From a virus: a stretch of 32,477 nt of DNA. Made by a program: the position numbers and the translations under genes. The notes beneath the pieces were generated by a model. The model saw only the letters and a list, made by a program, of their open reading frames with translations. It was not told where the DNA came from and made no database searches. Of this stretch, positions 8,785 to 17,600 are shown one piece after another; positions within the stretch are counted from its first letter, which is position 1, and each line of letters starts with the position of its first letter. The stretch is taken from positions 1-32,477 of the IMG/VR virus record IMGVR_UViG_3300027805_000054; one strand, 5' to 3'.

Positions 8785-9176
8785 ATAGGGAAACCTATAC
8801 CAAATTTGATATTTCCATCCCATTCATCTTCATCATCAACTCTGGGTGAGAGTGTTCCAACTAACAATTCATCCTTGAGCATTTTGTATCTTCTGCCGTA
8901 GGTTGTTAGCTGAAAATCATCCTGTTGAGCAGATGGAGATGCACTACCACTACCAGAAGCCATTGCGATCGCTCTACCGCCAGTTTCCGCAGTTTGAGCA
9001 TCTTCCATTTCCAGGAAATGCGCCATCAGCAACATAATTCCAGTATCCCGACGTTGACCCCAAAGAGATGTAGCTACAAACTCCTTAGCTTGCTCTAAAG
9101 CAAAATCAACAATTTCGGGATCTTGAGTCTGGAACTTTTTGTATCTAGCAAGAAAACTGGGGCGTGTGACGACCAT
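8781..9176 (-). CDS. DUF4054-type head-tail connector protein
   Basis: This 131-aa protein has the helical pattern of the DUF4054 connector family: an N-terminal FLARYKKFQTQDPEIV, a helix with FALEQAKEFV, a Trp (SLW), then LLMAHFLEM followed by a Gly/Ser/Ala-rich loop and a YGRRY-containing end. In those families the protein forms a ring below the portal and closes the filled head. It starts at an ATG two bases after the stop of the upstream gene and ends in a TGA overlapping the next start, so translation is probably coupled. The length fits the family. Assignment is from motif layout plus position two genes after the major capsid gene. Confidence 0.7.
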   Translation of the reverse strand: MVVTRPSFLARYKKFQTQDPEIVDFALEQAKEFVATSLWGQRRDTGIMLLMAHFLEMEDAQTAETGGRAIAMASGSGSASPSAQQDDFQLTTYGRRYKMLKDELLVGTLSPRVDDEDEWDGNIKFGIGFPI

Positions 9177-9178
9177 AA

Positions 9179-9688
9179 TTATCTCCCAGTAGCAATAGAA
9201 CCGGAAATAGTTTGAGACATAGCCGCAACTTCATCCTGAATATCTTTGAGTCTATCTGCAAGCAACTTTCTCACTTCAGGACGACGATCTACATTCAAAC
9301 TTAGTGACAACCAATCAACATCTTTAGAGTTTTCAGCTAACTCTTGAATGATGCCGATATCCTCAAAATCAGTGGTATCTCTGACTGGAAATTCTGCGGT
9401 TGGCGTGTAAATAGTCAAAGCACCACATTTAATCAAATTGTTAATGGCAATCTGATTAACTTCATGCTTGAGAACACTATTCCACTTGTCAGTATCAATG
9501 AAATTAGTTCCTTTATTCAAGGTGACAACTTCAATTTCTACCCTGTCAGCTAAAGTTAATTTGCTGTCTTTTTTAGCAGCAGTTGGACGCTCAATCTGGT
9601 AATTGAACAATCTTGCACCGCGCACACCAAATGGTATTTGCCGGCTTTTCTCTCTTTCAGGGTGGTAAGCGATCGCAAAGTAGGACAT
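9179..9688 (-). CDS. Unknown virion/head-module protein
   Basis: A 169-aa protein I do not recognise. It lies two bases after the major capsid gene and two bases before the connector gene, in the same operon. The middle region (about 50-110) alternates strands and short helices (VEIEVVTLNKGTNF, GALTIYTP), followed by a charged helical tail ending in a Ser/Thr-rich stretch. It has no Cys-rich motif, signal peptide or membrane segment. Its place between capsid and connector suggests an accessory head or neck component, for example a second connector or a minor capsid protein. The function is inferred from neighbours only. Confidence 0.55.
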   Translation of the reverse strand: MSYFAIAYHPEREKSRQIPFGVRGARLFNYQIERPTAAKKDSKLTLADRVEIEVVTLNKGTNFIDTDKWNSVLKHEVNQIAINNLIKCGALTIYTPTAEFPVRDTTDFEDIGIIQELAENSKDVDWLSLSLNVDRRPEVRKLLADRLKDIQDEVAAMSQTISGSIATGR

Positions 9689-9690
9689 AA

Positions 9691-10623
9691 TTACACCCCA
9701 ATAACAATGTGAGCAGCGTAACGGCGATATACAATAATGCCGTTGTAGTCAAAACTGTAACCACGATAAAAAGCCCAAGGTCCATCGGGAATTAAAGGAC
9801 GAGGGCGGAATGGGTCAGTGATTCTAGCTTTGAAGTACGAGGGATCGCGCTTATAAAACACGGCCACAGCTTCGCCATTCGGTCCGGCAGTTTCAAGTTC
9901 AGCCATTGGCTGAATGTCTTTGATGCTGGGATTATTTTCCAAGAAATATCTCAAAACTGATCTCTCTTGTCCATATTCACTGAGGCGGAACTGACTCATT
10001 AAGAAGTCGTAGCGATTTTCAGGAAGCAAGAGGGTATCGTATTTGATAATTTTGTTGGTAGCTTGCTTGCCACCTTGAATCCCTGCATTTAGTACAGCTA
10101 GAACGTTGTTAGCGTTCATGGTACTGCCATCTAGCTTATATAAAGCCATTGACCGTAGCCAAGCAGGATGATTGAAAAAACCAGCAAGTCCAGTTTTGAC
10201 ATCCCCAAACAACAACAACTTATTCAAGATTTCTTGATAAGCGCGTTGAATTAATATGATCTTTTGTTGTTCAATGGGAACGTTTCTTTTTAAGGTTGCA
10301 GCTATTTCTTTTTCTGTAAATCTGTAGCCATTGCGATAGGTGAATATTCCTTGGTTGAACTGTTCACCAACCATTTCCACATAAGGTAAATTGCTGGTTT
10401 GTCCCCGTGCCAATTCAAAACCACCTACGCCATCAATAGTGGTATAGCTGGTAGATTCAGCCCAAGCTAAATTCTGTTCTTCAATCTGAAATAACATCCC
10501 AGCAGCCGCAGGTAATTCAGGTTTTAACGTCTGAATTACTTGAGCTTCTTGATATTCTAATTCTCTCTGGAAAGCTCCAATGGTAGGAGCATCCAATCTA
10601 ATTTCTGATGCAGCTAAAGACAT
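9691..10623 (-). CDS. Major capsid protein, DUF2184-like
   Basis: This 310-aa protein matches the DUF2184 major capsid family by overall pattern: an N-terminal helix, a segment with aromatic strand (WAESTSYTTIDGVG), the conserved RNGYRFTEKEI region, a long helix (IILIQRAYQEILNKLLLFG), GLAGFFNHP, a Pro/Asn turn (LLLPENRYDFL), and a C-terminal strand set ending VYRRYAAHIVIGV. In this family the protein forms the icosahedral shell with the HK97 fold. The start ATG follows AGGAG at proper spacing. It comes directly after the decoration protein and protease, the usual order protease, decoration, capsid. Length is typical. Confidence 0.8.
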   Translation of the reverse strand: MSLAASEIRLDAPTIGAFQRELEYQEAQVIQTLKPELPAAAGMLFQIEEQNLAWAESTSYTTIDGVGGFELARGQTSNLPYVEMVGEQFNQGIFTYRNGYRFTEKEIAATLKRNVPIEQQKIILIQRAYQEILNKLLLFGDVKTGLAGFFNHPAWLRSMALYKLDGSTMNANNVLAVLNAGIQGGKQATNKIIKYDTLLLPENRYDFLMSQFRLSEYGQERSVLRYFLENNPSIKDIQPMAELETAGPNGEAVAVFYKRDPSYFKARITDPFRPRPLIPDGPWAFYRGYSFDYNGIIVYRRYAAHIVIGV

Positions 10624-10634
10624 AATGCTCCTAA

Positions 10635-11525
10635 TTAAAAGTCAACTTTACAAAGAGTGATGTTTTTGCCAAAAGCTTGTTGAGTAGCAGACAGGATAGT
10701 TACATTTGAGGAAACATTCGCCGTACCACTGGTTGATTTGGTAAGTTTGCCTTGGTTGCCAGCAGTAATTTGAATACGTGCGGTGTCACCAATCACCAAA
10801 TCCGACTCAACAGTTTCAATCCAGATGCCTTTATAAGTTCCGCTATTTTTTAGAACTTCCATCGTTCTGCCAAATGCGTAACCGTCTTGAGCATTTTGGA
10901 ATGTCCCAACTTGCTCGGTAGCTTGGCTGAGAATGGTAACGCCGTAATTAGAGTAATTGGAAGCATGATCTACTAAAGTCATTGCGCCAACACCCTCTAG
11001 GGGATCTTGGTAGTAAGCTGTCTGTCTGCCAACAAATCTACCGAAAGGAATAATAGCGTTAGCTGCGCCTGTTACAGTCTTAGTGATCGTCAAGTCATTG
11101 GTAGTTGCACTAGAGTTAGAGGTAACAGTCAAGACAGTACCAACGGAGCGGGCGGTCAAGGTGATGACGCTAGTGCCAGTGTTTAAGGAGACGTTGACCA
11201 CAGAATAAAATTCTGGATCTGTAATCATCGCGTTGTACAAGCCAGTTCCTAATTCTGCGGTTGTCGCACTAGCATCAGTGCTGAAAGAATCGGATAAGTT
11301 CTTTTGACCTCCACCGATCGCTGCAATGGTCACAGTATAAATTGCAGAATTATCTACTGTTGCGGGTGGGGTGATGGTTACGGTGTCGTAGGTCGCGTAG
11401 TTATTTAACGCAGGAATTATAATTGCAGAACCAATTCCAGACATCATCCCAGCGAGCGCCGGAGACATATATCGGGAATAATTGCTTTGCCCAGTGGCAA
11501 CATTAATTGATTGAAATTCAGGCAT
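10635..11525 (-). CDS. Capsid decoration / structural cement-like protein with inserted Ig-like domain
   Basis: A 296-aa protein lying between prohead protease and major capsid, the usual slot for a head decoration or cement protein. Residues 1-40 and about 155-296 look like one domain (FGRFVGRQTAYYQDP, then strands ending ITLCKVDF). Between them, about 45-140, sits a Thr/Ser/Val-rich segment (YTVTIAAIGG, TITLTAR-like strands, TVTSNSSA) resembling an all-beta insert seen in several phage surface proteins. The insert would be displayed on the outside of the capsid. The shine-dalgarno before its ATG is weak, so translation may depend on the preceding gene, whose stop lies only five bases upstream. 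Assignment is by position and composition. Confidence 0.6.
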   Translation of the reverse strand: MPEFQSINVATGQSNYSRYMSPALAGMMSGIGSAIIIPALNNYATYDTVTITPPATVDNSAIYTVTIAAIGGGQKNLSDSFSTDASATTAELGTGLYNAMITDPEFYSVVNVSLNTGTSVITLTARSVGTVLTVTSNSSATTNDLTITKTVTGAANAIIPFGRFVGRQTAYYQDPLEGVGAMTLVDHASNYSNYGVTILSQATEQVGTFQNAQDGYAFGRTMEVLKNSGTYKGIWIETVESDLVIGDTARIQITAGNQGKLTKSTSGTANVSSNVTILSATQQAFGKNITLCKVDF

Positions 11526-11530
11526 TTTAC

Positions 11531-13021
11531 TTAACTATTTTTGCTAAGGGATAAGGGTTGTTGCCAAGCATTTGCTAATTCTTGCGATCGCTCAGTTTGT
11601 TTTTGTGCAGGATTTTCGCCACTGCGGGTTAAACCAATCATTTGCCGTAAATTGGTGCTGTAAATATCTGAATCAGCAGAATCAGTGCGACCAAAATCAT
11701 CACTGTCATCACCTGATTGAGATTCAATTAGCAAGCGGTCTATCACGCCTTCCAAGTAAGCAGGTGAAGCATTAGACAAATCAACGTCTGGCATGAGTTC
11801 AGAAGCGATCGCATGATAGATGTCGTTTCTACCTAAAGCAGAATCAAACTTAAAGTTAAGACCTAAATCTTCAGCTTTTTTCCAAGCTTCAAGAATGACG
11901 GGAACTGAGTCTTTTCTTGCGATCATTTCTTCCTCATCCCCATATTCTTCATCGCCCTCATCGCCTTCTTCATCATCTTCCTCATCATCTTCCTCATCAT
12001 CTTCATCAGAAGAATCGTATTTTTTCATGTCCATTTTTTTCATGTCCATTTTTTTTATGTCCATTTTTTTCTTTTTGGACTTAGACATCATTTCTTCCTC
12101 ATCCTCGTATTCTTCTTCCTCATCCTCGTCATCTTCCTCAACCATCATTTTCTTTTTCTTGCTGTCTAAAACAAATTCTTCAGAGTCAGCATTCCAGGTA
12201 TAACCGTGCTTTTCAAGAATTGGTAGTGCGTTAGTAGTCACCACTTCGTAAGCATCAGCATGACCTTGATAGCGATCGCGCTCCTCGGTCAATTCTTCAA
12301 TTTGTTGTTGAAGTGCTACTATTTGTTTGTCAAGTTCGATTTCTTTTTCTGATAGAGAATCGGCTTTTATGGCTTGTTTCTCCAAATCAGAAATATGCCC
12401 ACTGACAACAGAGGCAATAAGGGGATCAACTTCGTAAGTAGCTCCCTTGATAGTTAAACTGGCCATAGATTTATGTTTATTAGTTGTTTGATAGGCAACA
12501 TCTTTATCATCACTATCTAAATGCAAGGCAACATCAGAACCCGCACGTCCTTTTTTAGTCAAAGCTACGTGATTGGGTTCAATATCAACTTGAATTGCAT
12601 CGTAATGTTGTCCTCTCCAAGTTCCAGGTTCATTGATGACACGGCATTTATATCCAGTAGATATTTCTGTTGTGTCACCCCTTTCTATGGATCTAACGGC
12701 TTCAGCGTCAGTGACGATCACCACACCTCGAACGTAATCATCCTCTAGAAAAACTGTTGAATCTGTTATCCCTACTTGGTACTGTTTGGCATTTTCAGCA
12801 TTTACTAATCTGTCAGGATGTTCATTAGTAACTATCTGAGAAGCCCATTTTTTTAATGCTTTTTCGTTTTCCTCTCCAGGGCGAAATTCTCTCCTAACTC
12901 CTCCGTCTGGTGTGCGATATTCTAAAATTCCTTGTTTCGCAAACGAACCTACCGCCTTAAAGTAACCTTCAGGCGTTTTGATCGGGCTGCGAATTGTTCC
13001 AGAATCAAATCTTATTGCCAC
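11531..13021 (-). CDS. Prohead protease with scaffold tail, DUF2213-like
   Basis: The first 170 residues match the DUF2213 prohead protease family: a TPEGYFKAVG start region, VTNEHPD, DTTEISTGY, and EPNHVALTKKGRAGSDVAL. The His in NEHP and the Ser in EIST are candidate active-site residues. The rest is scaffold-like: a helical coiled segment (about 205-255), then extremely charged sequence with alternating acidic runs and three KKMDM-type repeats (about 290-365), then a helical C-terminus. The fused scaffold would guide capsid assembly and be cut away on maturation. The start is GTG at 13021 (no ATG fits) and lacks a clear Shine-Dalgarno. It opens the head operon, so its promoter should lie in the 13022-13150 region. 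Confidence 0.8.
   Translation of the reverse strand: MAIRFDSGTIRSPIKTPEGYFKAVGSFAKQGILEYRTPDGGVRREFRPGEENEKALKKWASQIVTNEHPDRLVNAENAKQYQVGITDSTVFLEDDYVRGVVIVTDAEAVRSIERGDTTEISTGYKCRVINEPGTWRGQHYDAIQVDIEPNHVALTKKGRAGSDVALHLDSDDKDVAYQTTNKHKSMASLTIKGATYEVDPLIASVVSGHISDLEKQAIKADSLSEKEIELDKQIVALQQQIEELTEERDRYQGHADAYEVVTTNALPILEKHGYTWNADSEEFVLDSKKKKMMVEEDDEDEEEEYEDEEEMMSKSKKKKMDIKKMDMKKMDMKKYDSSDEDDEEDDEEDDEEGDEGDEEYGDEEEMIARKDSVPVILEAWKKAEDLGLNFKFDSALGRNDIYHAIASELMPDVDLSNASPAYLEGVIDRLLIESQSGDDSDDFGRTDSADSDIYSTNLRQMIGLTRSGENPAQKQTERSQELANAWQQPLSLSKNS
12026..12074 (-). repeat. Three 15-bp tandem units encoding KKMDM repeats
   Basis: Within the protease/scaffold gene the unit catgtccattttttt (plus strand) occurs three times in tandem with only one base difference in the last copy. 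It encodes consecutive Lys-Lys-Met-Asp-(Met/Ile) units in the charged scaffold region. The number of units is likely to vary between related phages by slippage. Confidence 0.85.
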
Positions 13022-13102
13022 AGCAGAAAATAGGTAAGTATTAGTAACATCCTAAATGGTTTAAAATCCAATAAAAATAATTATTGATAATTAACTAATT
13101 AA

Positions 13103-13130
13103 TTGTTTATCGTCCAATTTCGTTTATAAT
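13103..13130 (+). promoter_or_regulatory. Promoter of the Xre-type regulator gene
   Basis: TTGTTT at 13103-13108, a 16-base spacer and a perfect TATAAT at 13125-13130 lie 24 bases before the regulator's ATG. The intergenic stretch 13022-13153 is very AT-rich and must also hold the promoter of the leftward head operon; I see no equally good minus-strand match. Confidence 0.6.
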
Positions 13131-13153
13131 AAAGCAAAGTTTTCTACAAAATA

Positions 13154-13483
13154 ATGGCTAAATTAACAGGGCAATCATTAAATCAAAATTTAGAGTTGTA
13201 CAGAGCGATCGCCAAGAATGTTAGGCAACTACGAATTGAGTTAAATAAAACTCAAAAAGAATTATCAGAGATAATTCAAGTCAGTAAGTATGCTTGGTGG
13301 TTAATCGAGTCTGGTGATACTAGGATGGAGCATGGAATAGTTTTAGCGATCGCTAACTTACTCTGTCTGCCGTCCGTTGAATGTTTGTCAGAGAAAGATT
13401 TTTATAAAACCGTAGGAGATGACTGGAGGGAGAAAACCATTAAAAAAATTGAAGAGAGAAAAAATAATAGATTAAACGGTTAA
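13154..13483 (+). CDS. Xre/Cro-type helix-turn-helix regulator
   Basis: A 109-aa protein with a lambda-repressor-type helix-turn-helix at about residues 20-75: NVRQLRIELNKTQKELSEII, a recognition helix region VSKYAWWLIESG, then a helix ending LLCLPSVE. The C-terminal 35 residues are a basic helix with no peptidase or oligomerisation domain I can identify, so it is Cro-like in size and lacks a LexA/CI-type cleavage domain. It stands alone on the plus strand between the tail-fibre and head operons, with its own TATAAT promoter and hairpin terminator. Its position back-to-back with the head operon suggests it controls that operon or itself; the target is not known. Confidence 0.85.
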   Translation: MAKLTGQSLNQNLELYRAIAKNVRQLRIELNKTQKELSEIIQVSKYAWWLIESGDTRMEHGIVLAIANLLCLPSVECLSEKDFYKTVGDDWREKTIKKIEERKNNRLNG

Positions 13484-13510
13484 ATGTTGCCATATCAGAA
13501 AAACAATGAT

Positions 13511-13540
13511 ATAGTGATATTTCCCTATCACTATTTTTAT
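13511..13540 (+). terminator. Intrinsic terminator after the Xre-type regulator
   Basis: A 9-bp perfect stem, atagtgata (13511-13519) with tatcactat (13526-13534), a 6-base loop, followed by ttttta on the plus strand, 28 bases after the regulator's stop codon. The stem is AT-rich, so strength is moderate. Confidence 0.65.
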
Positions 13541-13548
13541 ATTAACTA

Positions 13549-13578
13549 AAAGCACTGCCGTCTCCCATGCAGTGCTTT
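13549..13578 (-). terminator. Intrinsic terminator ending the tail-fibre operon
   Basis: A 10-bp perfect inverted repeat, aaagcactgc (13549-13558) and gcagtgcttt (13569-13578), with a 10-base loop, lies six bases beyond the end of the last leftward fibre gene. On the minus strand the stem ends in TTT followed by TAGTTAAT. Together with the hairpin at 13511 it insulates the regulator from the leftward operon; it may also work in the other direction. Confidence 0.7.
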
Positions 13579-13584
13579 ATGATT

Positions 13585-13809
13585 TTATATATTTATTATT
13601 CTTGGATATATTTGTCCTGTAACTGGCACTGTTACAACTATAGATCCGCCACCTCCACCACCAGTACCTATTAGGTATTGAACAGGCGGTGCAAGCCTTC
13701 TTGGTATTACTAATCTAAAGGATTCTAAAAACGGAACAAGATTGCTAGTATTATTCAATCGCGTGTTTCCTATCCTTGTGGTATTTAAAAACGCATTTAC
13801 TTCTATCAT
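13585..13809 (-). CDS. Small Gly-rich protein at the end of the tail-fibre operon
   Basis: A 74-aa protein whose ATG overlaps the TGA of the previous gene (ATGA). The N-terminal half is mixed (MIEVNAFLNTTRIGNTR), the C-terminal half has a run of six glycines (GTGGGGGGSIVV) and then short beta-strand-like sequence ending in IYPRIINI. It is the last gene before the terminator. Unknown function; a small virion or fibre-tip component is plausible from position. Confidence 0.6.
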   Translation of the reverse strand: MIEVNAFLNTTRIGNTRLNNTSNLVPFLESFRLVIPRRLAPPVQYLIGTGGGGGGSIVVTVPVTGQIYPRIINI

Positions 13810-14600
13810 GCTGTTCTGATCGCCATTCTCGATGCCGTTGCTGAAATATTATCAAAAACTGTGTAAGTTGCGTTAGTTGTGGGATCAAAAAACTGTTGTA
13901 AAATAGCCATCCCACTATTCGGTACACTAATTACATCATTGCTAAAAAAAGCAATGGGTTTTTTGTTTGTTGTATCTACCAGCATACAATTTGTTAAAAA
14001 TGGACGATTCTGCCATATCTCTACGGTTGGGATACCATTGTCCAAATAACCATTGCAAGAAGTAGCTACGCCTACAGAAGCAGGTCTTAAAAGTGAAATT
14101 GGCTGTAAGCCGTTTGAGGCGTAAGCATTTACCCCTGAATCAATAAATCCATAGGGGGCTTCTCCCCACAGTGTAGGTTTAGATGATGGTCGCACGTAAC
14201 CAAAAAATTTCTCATAGGAAGTCCCTTCTTGTATGATTACCCCTCTTACTTCAGGATGACTACATATATGTAGAGTAAATGCAGCCGTCATTGAGATCGT
14301 GCTAGTAGTCGCTGTCACGGATTCATTTGTACCGATGTCACCTGCTGGATTATAAGAAGAATATCCTCTTACTCTTATTGTTCCTGACGCACTAAAACCA
14401 CCATGTATTATCATTTTTCCCCAGTTAGTATCTGCGGGGTCAGCGTCAAATTGCCAAACTCTTTGTTCATTACCAGTTGTAACGAATGAATCAATCTGAG
14501 AAAAACCAGCAGCAATCATCGCTGTGTTTACCTCATTCATGAATTTTGTTTGTGTACCATCTCCAGTAAACGTTGTTGATGTAATTGTGGCGTTAGGCAT
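13806..14600 (-). CDS. Putative virion/tail-fibre-associated protein
   Basis: A 264-aa Thr/Ser/Ala/Gly-rich protein, probably all-beta, starting at an ATG that overlaps the stop of the long fibre gene by one base (TAATG). There is no signal peptide or membrane segment. It contains segments such as QRVWQFDADPADTNWGKMII and a Cys-containing region (TNCMLVDTTNKKP) but no motif I recognise. Tight coupling to the collagen-like fibre gene suggests a fibre tip, adhesin or receptor-binding component. The function is inferred from the neighbourhood. Confidence 0.55.
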   Translation of the reverse strand: MPNATITSTTFTGDGTQTKFMNEVNTAMIAAGFSQIDSFVTTGNEQRVWQFDADPADTNWGKMIIHGGFSASGTIRVRGYSSYNPAGDIGTNESVTATTSTISMTAAFTLHICSHPEVRGVIIQEGTSYEKFFGYVRPSSKPTLWGEAPYGFIDSGVNAYASNGLQPISLLRPASVGVATSCNGYLDNGIPTVEIWQNRPFLTNCMLVDTTNKKPIAFFSNDVISVPNSGMAILQQFFDPTTNATYTVFDNISATASRMAIRTA

Positions 14601-17600
14601 TATTCAATCTCCATAATTGTCAAAGTCACCTGAACTGTTCCTGCGCTACCAGAAAGATTTGTAATAGTAATGGGGATATTATTTGAACTTGGTATAGTTG
14701 CAATATTAACTATCGGTGATAAAGGAATAGTTAACAGTGAGTTAGTAGTTACGATTTCCATTAATAACCCAGCATCACTAGCATTAAAATTTAACGCATC
14801 TTGTAGGGTAGATGGAACATTTCTGCCCAGATCAGTAGCTTGTTTTGTTGTGTTATTATACATCCTTATTCTAGCAGGTTTATCGGTTGCTACCTGATAA
14901 CAAATAAATCCAGAACTAGCAGTGAATGTAATTTGTTGATGCGCTGCGTTTGATAAAGAATTAGACGTAATAACCACATTGCGTCTTGTCTTTTTAAGGG
15001 CTACTTCCGATTCTGTACCATCGCTTTCTCCTCTAATAAATAGTCCATTGTTCTTGTTAAAAAGCTTTAGTTGATCTACAGACGTTGACGGTGCTGTTGT
15101 TACTTCAGTTAGTGTTATTTCAGAAGCCGCCGTAATACTGCCCGGCGCACCTGTAGCACCTTTATAATTTTTCCATAATCCAGTAAAGTCACTTGCAATA
15201 GGAGAAGTGATGGGTGAAGTCGTAGTTCTTACTGCTATAAAATCCTTAGAGCCATTAAAAGTATTAGTAAATCCTGCACCATTAGCATCATCGGCATAAG
15301 CCACATAAGTGTAGCTAGATAATCCATTAATCCCATTTGCACCTGTAGCTCCCGTTGCACCTGTAGCTCCCGTTGCACCTCTATCACCAGTTAATGTAAT
15401 ATTCCAACTTGTATAAGTACCACTGCCAACAGCGTTATCAACACTTATAGTTACTGACGTGCTGCTAACAGCCGTAACTACACCCTCAACATAATTTGAA
15501 CCATCATTAGCAGCGCGTAACCTAGAGCCTGTCAACCATCCTAAATTAGAACTTGCAGTATAGGTAAAAGTTTTACTGCCCGTACCAATTGAGTTAGAAG
15601 CAGTAGAAGTTCGGGCAATGACTCCTGCTTCTCCTTGAATACCTTGGATGCCTTGTAGTCCCGTTGCACCTGTAGCTCCCGTTGCACCTGTAGCTCCCGT
15701 TGCACCTCTATCACCAGTTAATGTAATATTCCAACTTGTATAAGTACCACTGCCAACAGCGTTATCAACACTTATAGTTACTGACGTGCTGCTAACAGCC
15801 GTAACTACACCCTCAACATAATTTGAACCATCATTAGCAGCGCGTAACCTAGAGCCTGTCAACCATCCTAAATTAGAACTTGCAGTATAGGTAAAAGTTT
15901 TACTGCCCGTACCAATACTATTTGAAGATACTGAGGCTCTAGTAATGACTGCACCTCCGCTTCCACTACCAGCAAAAGCAATATATCTACCAGTTGTGTC
16001 CGTAGGAGAAACAACTGTAGGTAAATTTTCAGAAGTAGTGGAACTAGCGTCATAGAGATACCATCCTGGATTAGTAGTTCCATTATCATCTACAGCATAA
16101 AGTCCTCCGTTTATTCTTTTTGGAGTAGTTGAATTAGTCAAACCTTTCAACTCTGCGATCGCCCCAACTTTAAAAATAGGAGTATCATTACTGACTATTT
16201 TTAACCATCTACCGGGAGAAGAAATATTAATTGCTGTTGGCTTGATAAATAAATCACTGTCATCTACATCATAAGAAGTTGAATCAAACCTATATTCCGC
16301 ATCCACAGAAATTACATAACGAGCTTGCCAAGGAAATATATCAGCAAGTTCCAATGCTCTCAATGCAGATAAATCCGCAACTGGTAAACCGATCGCTCTA
16401 AATAAAGTTTGCAAATCAGCAAGTGTGCTACCAGACTCAACCACACAACCTAATGCCGTATCATGAGAAATCGAAGTAACAGTATTTTCATAGAGATATG
16501 CGATCGCAACTTCATAATTACCAGAAGTGAAGACACTGGAATTAGCTTCAAATGTGCTAGTGAATGAAGTTGGGATAAATAGCCCTACTTCAGCAGCAAC
16601 AGAAGGTAAAGAAGTGATTATTGTGCTACCAGATGAACCTACCAATATTGTTTCGGTAGCGTTAACTCCAGTGATAGGAGTGTCAAAAACATGAATATTA
16701 GAACTACCAACAATTCTTGCATAAACTCTGATTTTACCAGCGTTTAATTTAGCAGTCGTACCAGCAATTGCATCGGGATAATCAGTTCTAATTGCAGTAG
16801 CATGAGTAACAGTAATACTCAGAATTTTAGTAGCATCTAAAGCAATAGAACCAGCCCAAGCCGTCGGACGGCCAACACTATTTACTGTACTAATTACGGC
16901 TCTTAATCCTGCGGTATCAGGAACAGTAGCAGCTACAAAACAAGTTCCATTGTTGGTAACTAAAATCTTCTGATTTGCGGTATTTGAACTCGCGCCAAAA
17001 ACATCAGTTCGTCCAATATTTCGCCATTTGTAATAAGCGATTGATCCCGAACCACTATCAGCTAATAAACTTAAACCTGTACCATTTGGCAAGATTCTTC
17101 TTTTGCCACCAGTGGGGAAAATTCGAGAACCAATATCGTCAAAAGCTGGATCATATTCTGCATAGTGCGGTGCTAAATAGGGATAAATTTTGACAACTTC
17201 ACCTTGATAGGCTTTATTATCAACATCTGCCATATCAAATGCCATTTGTACTTGTAACACATAGGCAGAACCAGCAGGTAAATCCTTTGGTAGTAGTAAA
17301 TTTGTGATTGCATCCCCTTGGTAATCCAATTCACCACCAACGGACATACCAGTTGTATCTAAAACTCCTGTCGACGTACTCGCATAACCCAAGAAAGTAA
17401 TTTTCATTAATCCCTTGAAGTCGTCAGAAGCAATTTCATCATTAGCTGTTGAGCAAGCTATTCTCACTCGCTTACCTTGGGAAATTAGATTATTAGTATC
17501 GTTGACAATCCAAAATTTTACAGGCTTAGACAAATCGCCAGAAACGTCATAATCAGGGGTAATTATTGCTGAATAATCTGTAATTTTTGACAAGTCAACA

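Noticed and set aside
11820-12203. Serine-rich plus-strand frame resembling a low-complexity surface protein
   Set aside because: It is the antisense of the acidic Asp/Glu and Lys-Met runs of the protease/scaffold gene.
15337-15916. CRISPR-like array of short repeats
   Set aside because: The short repeats are Gly-Ala-Thr collagen codons within one fibre gene and the larger units are a single duplication; there are no spacers.
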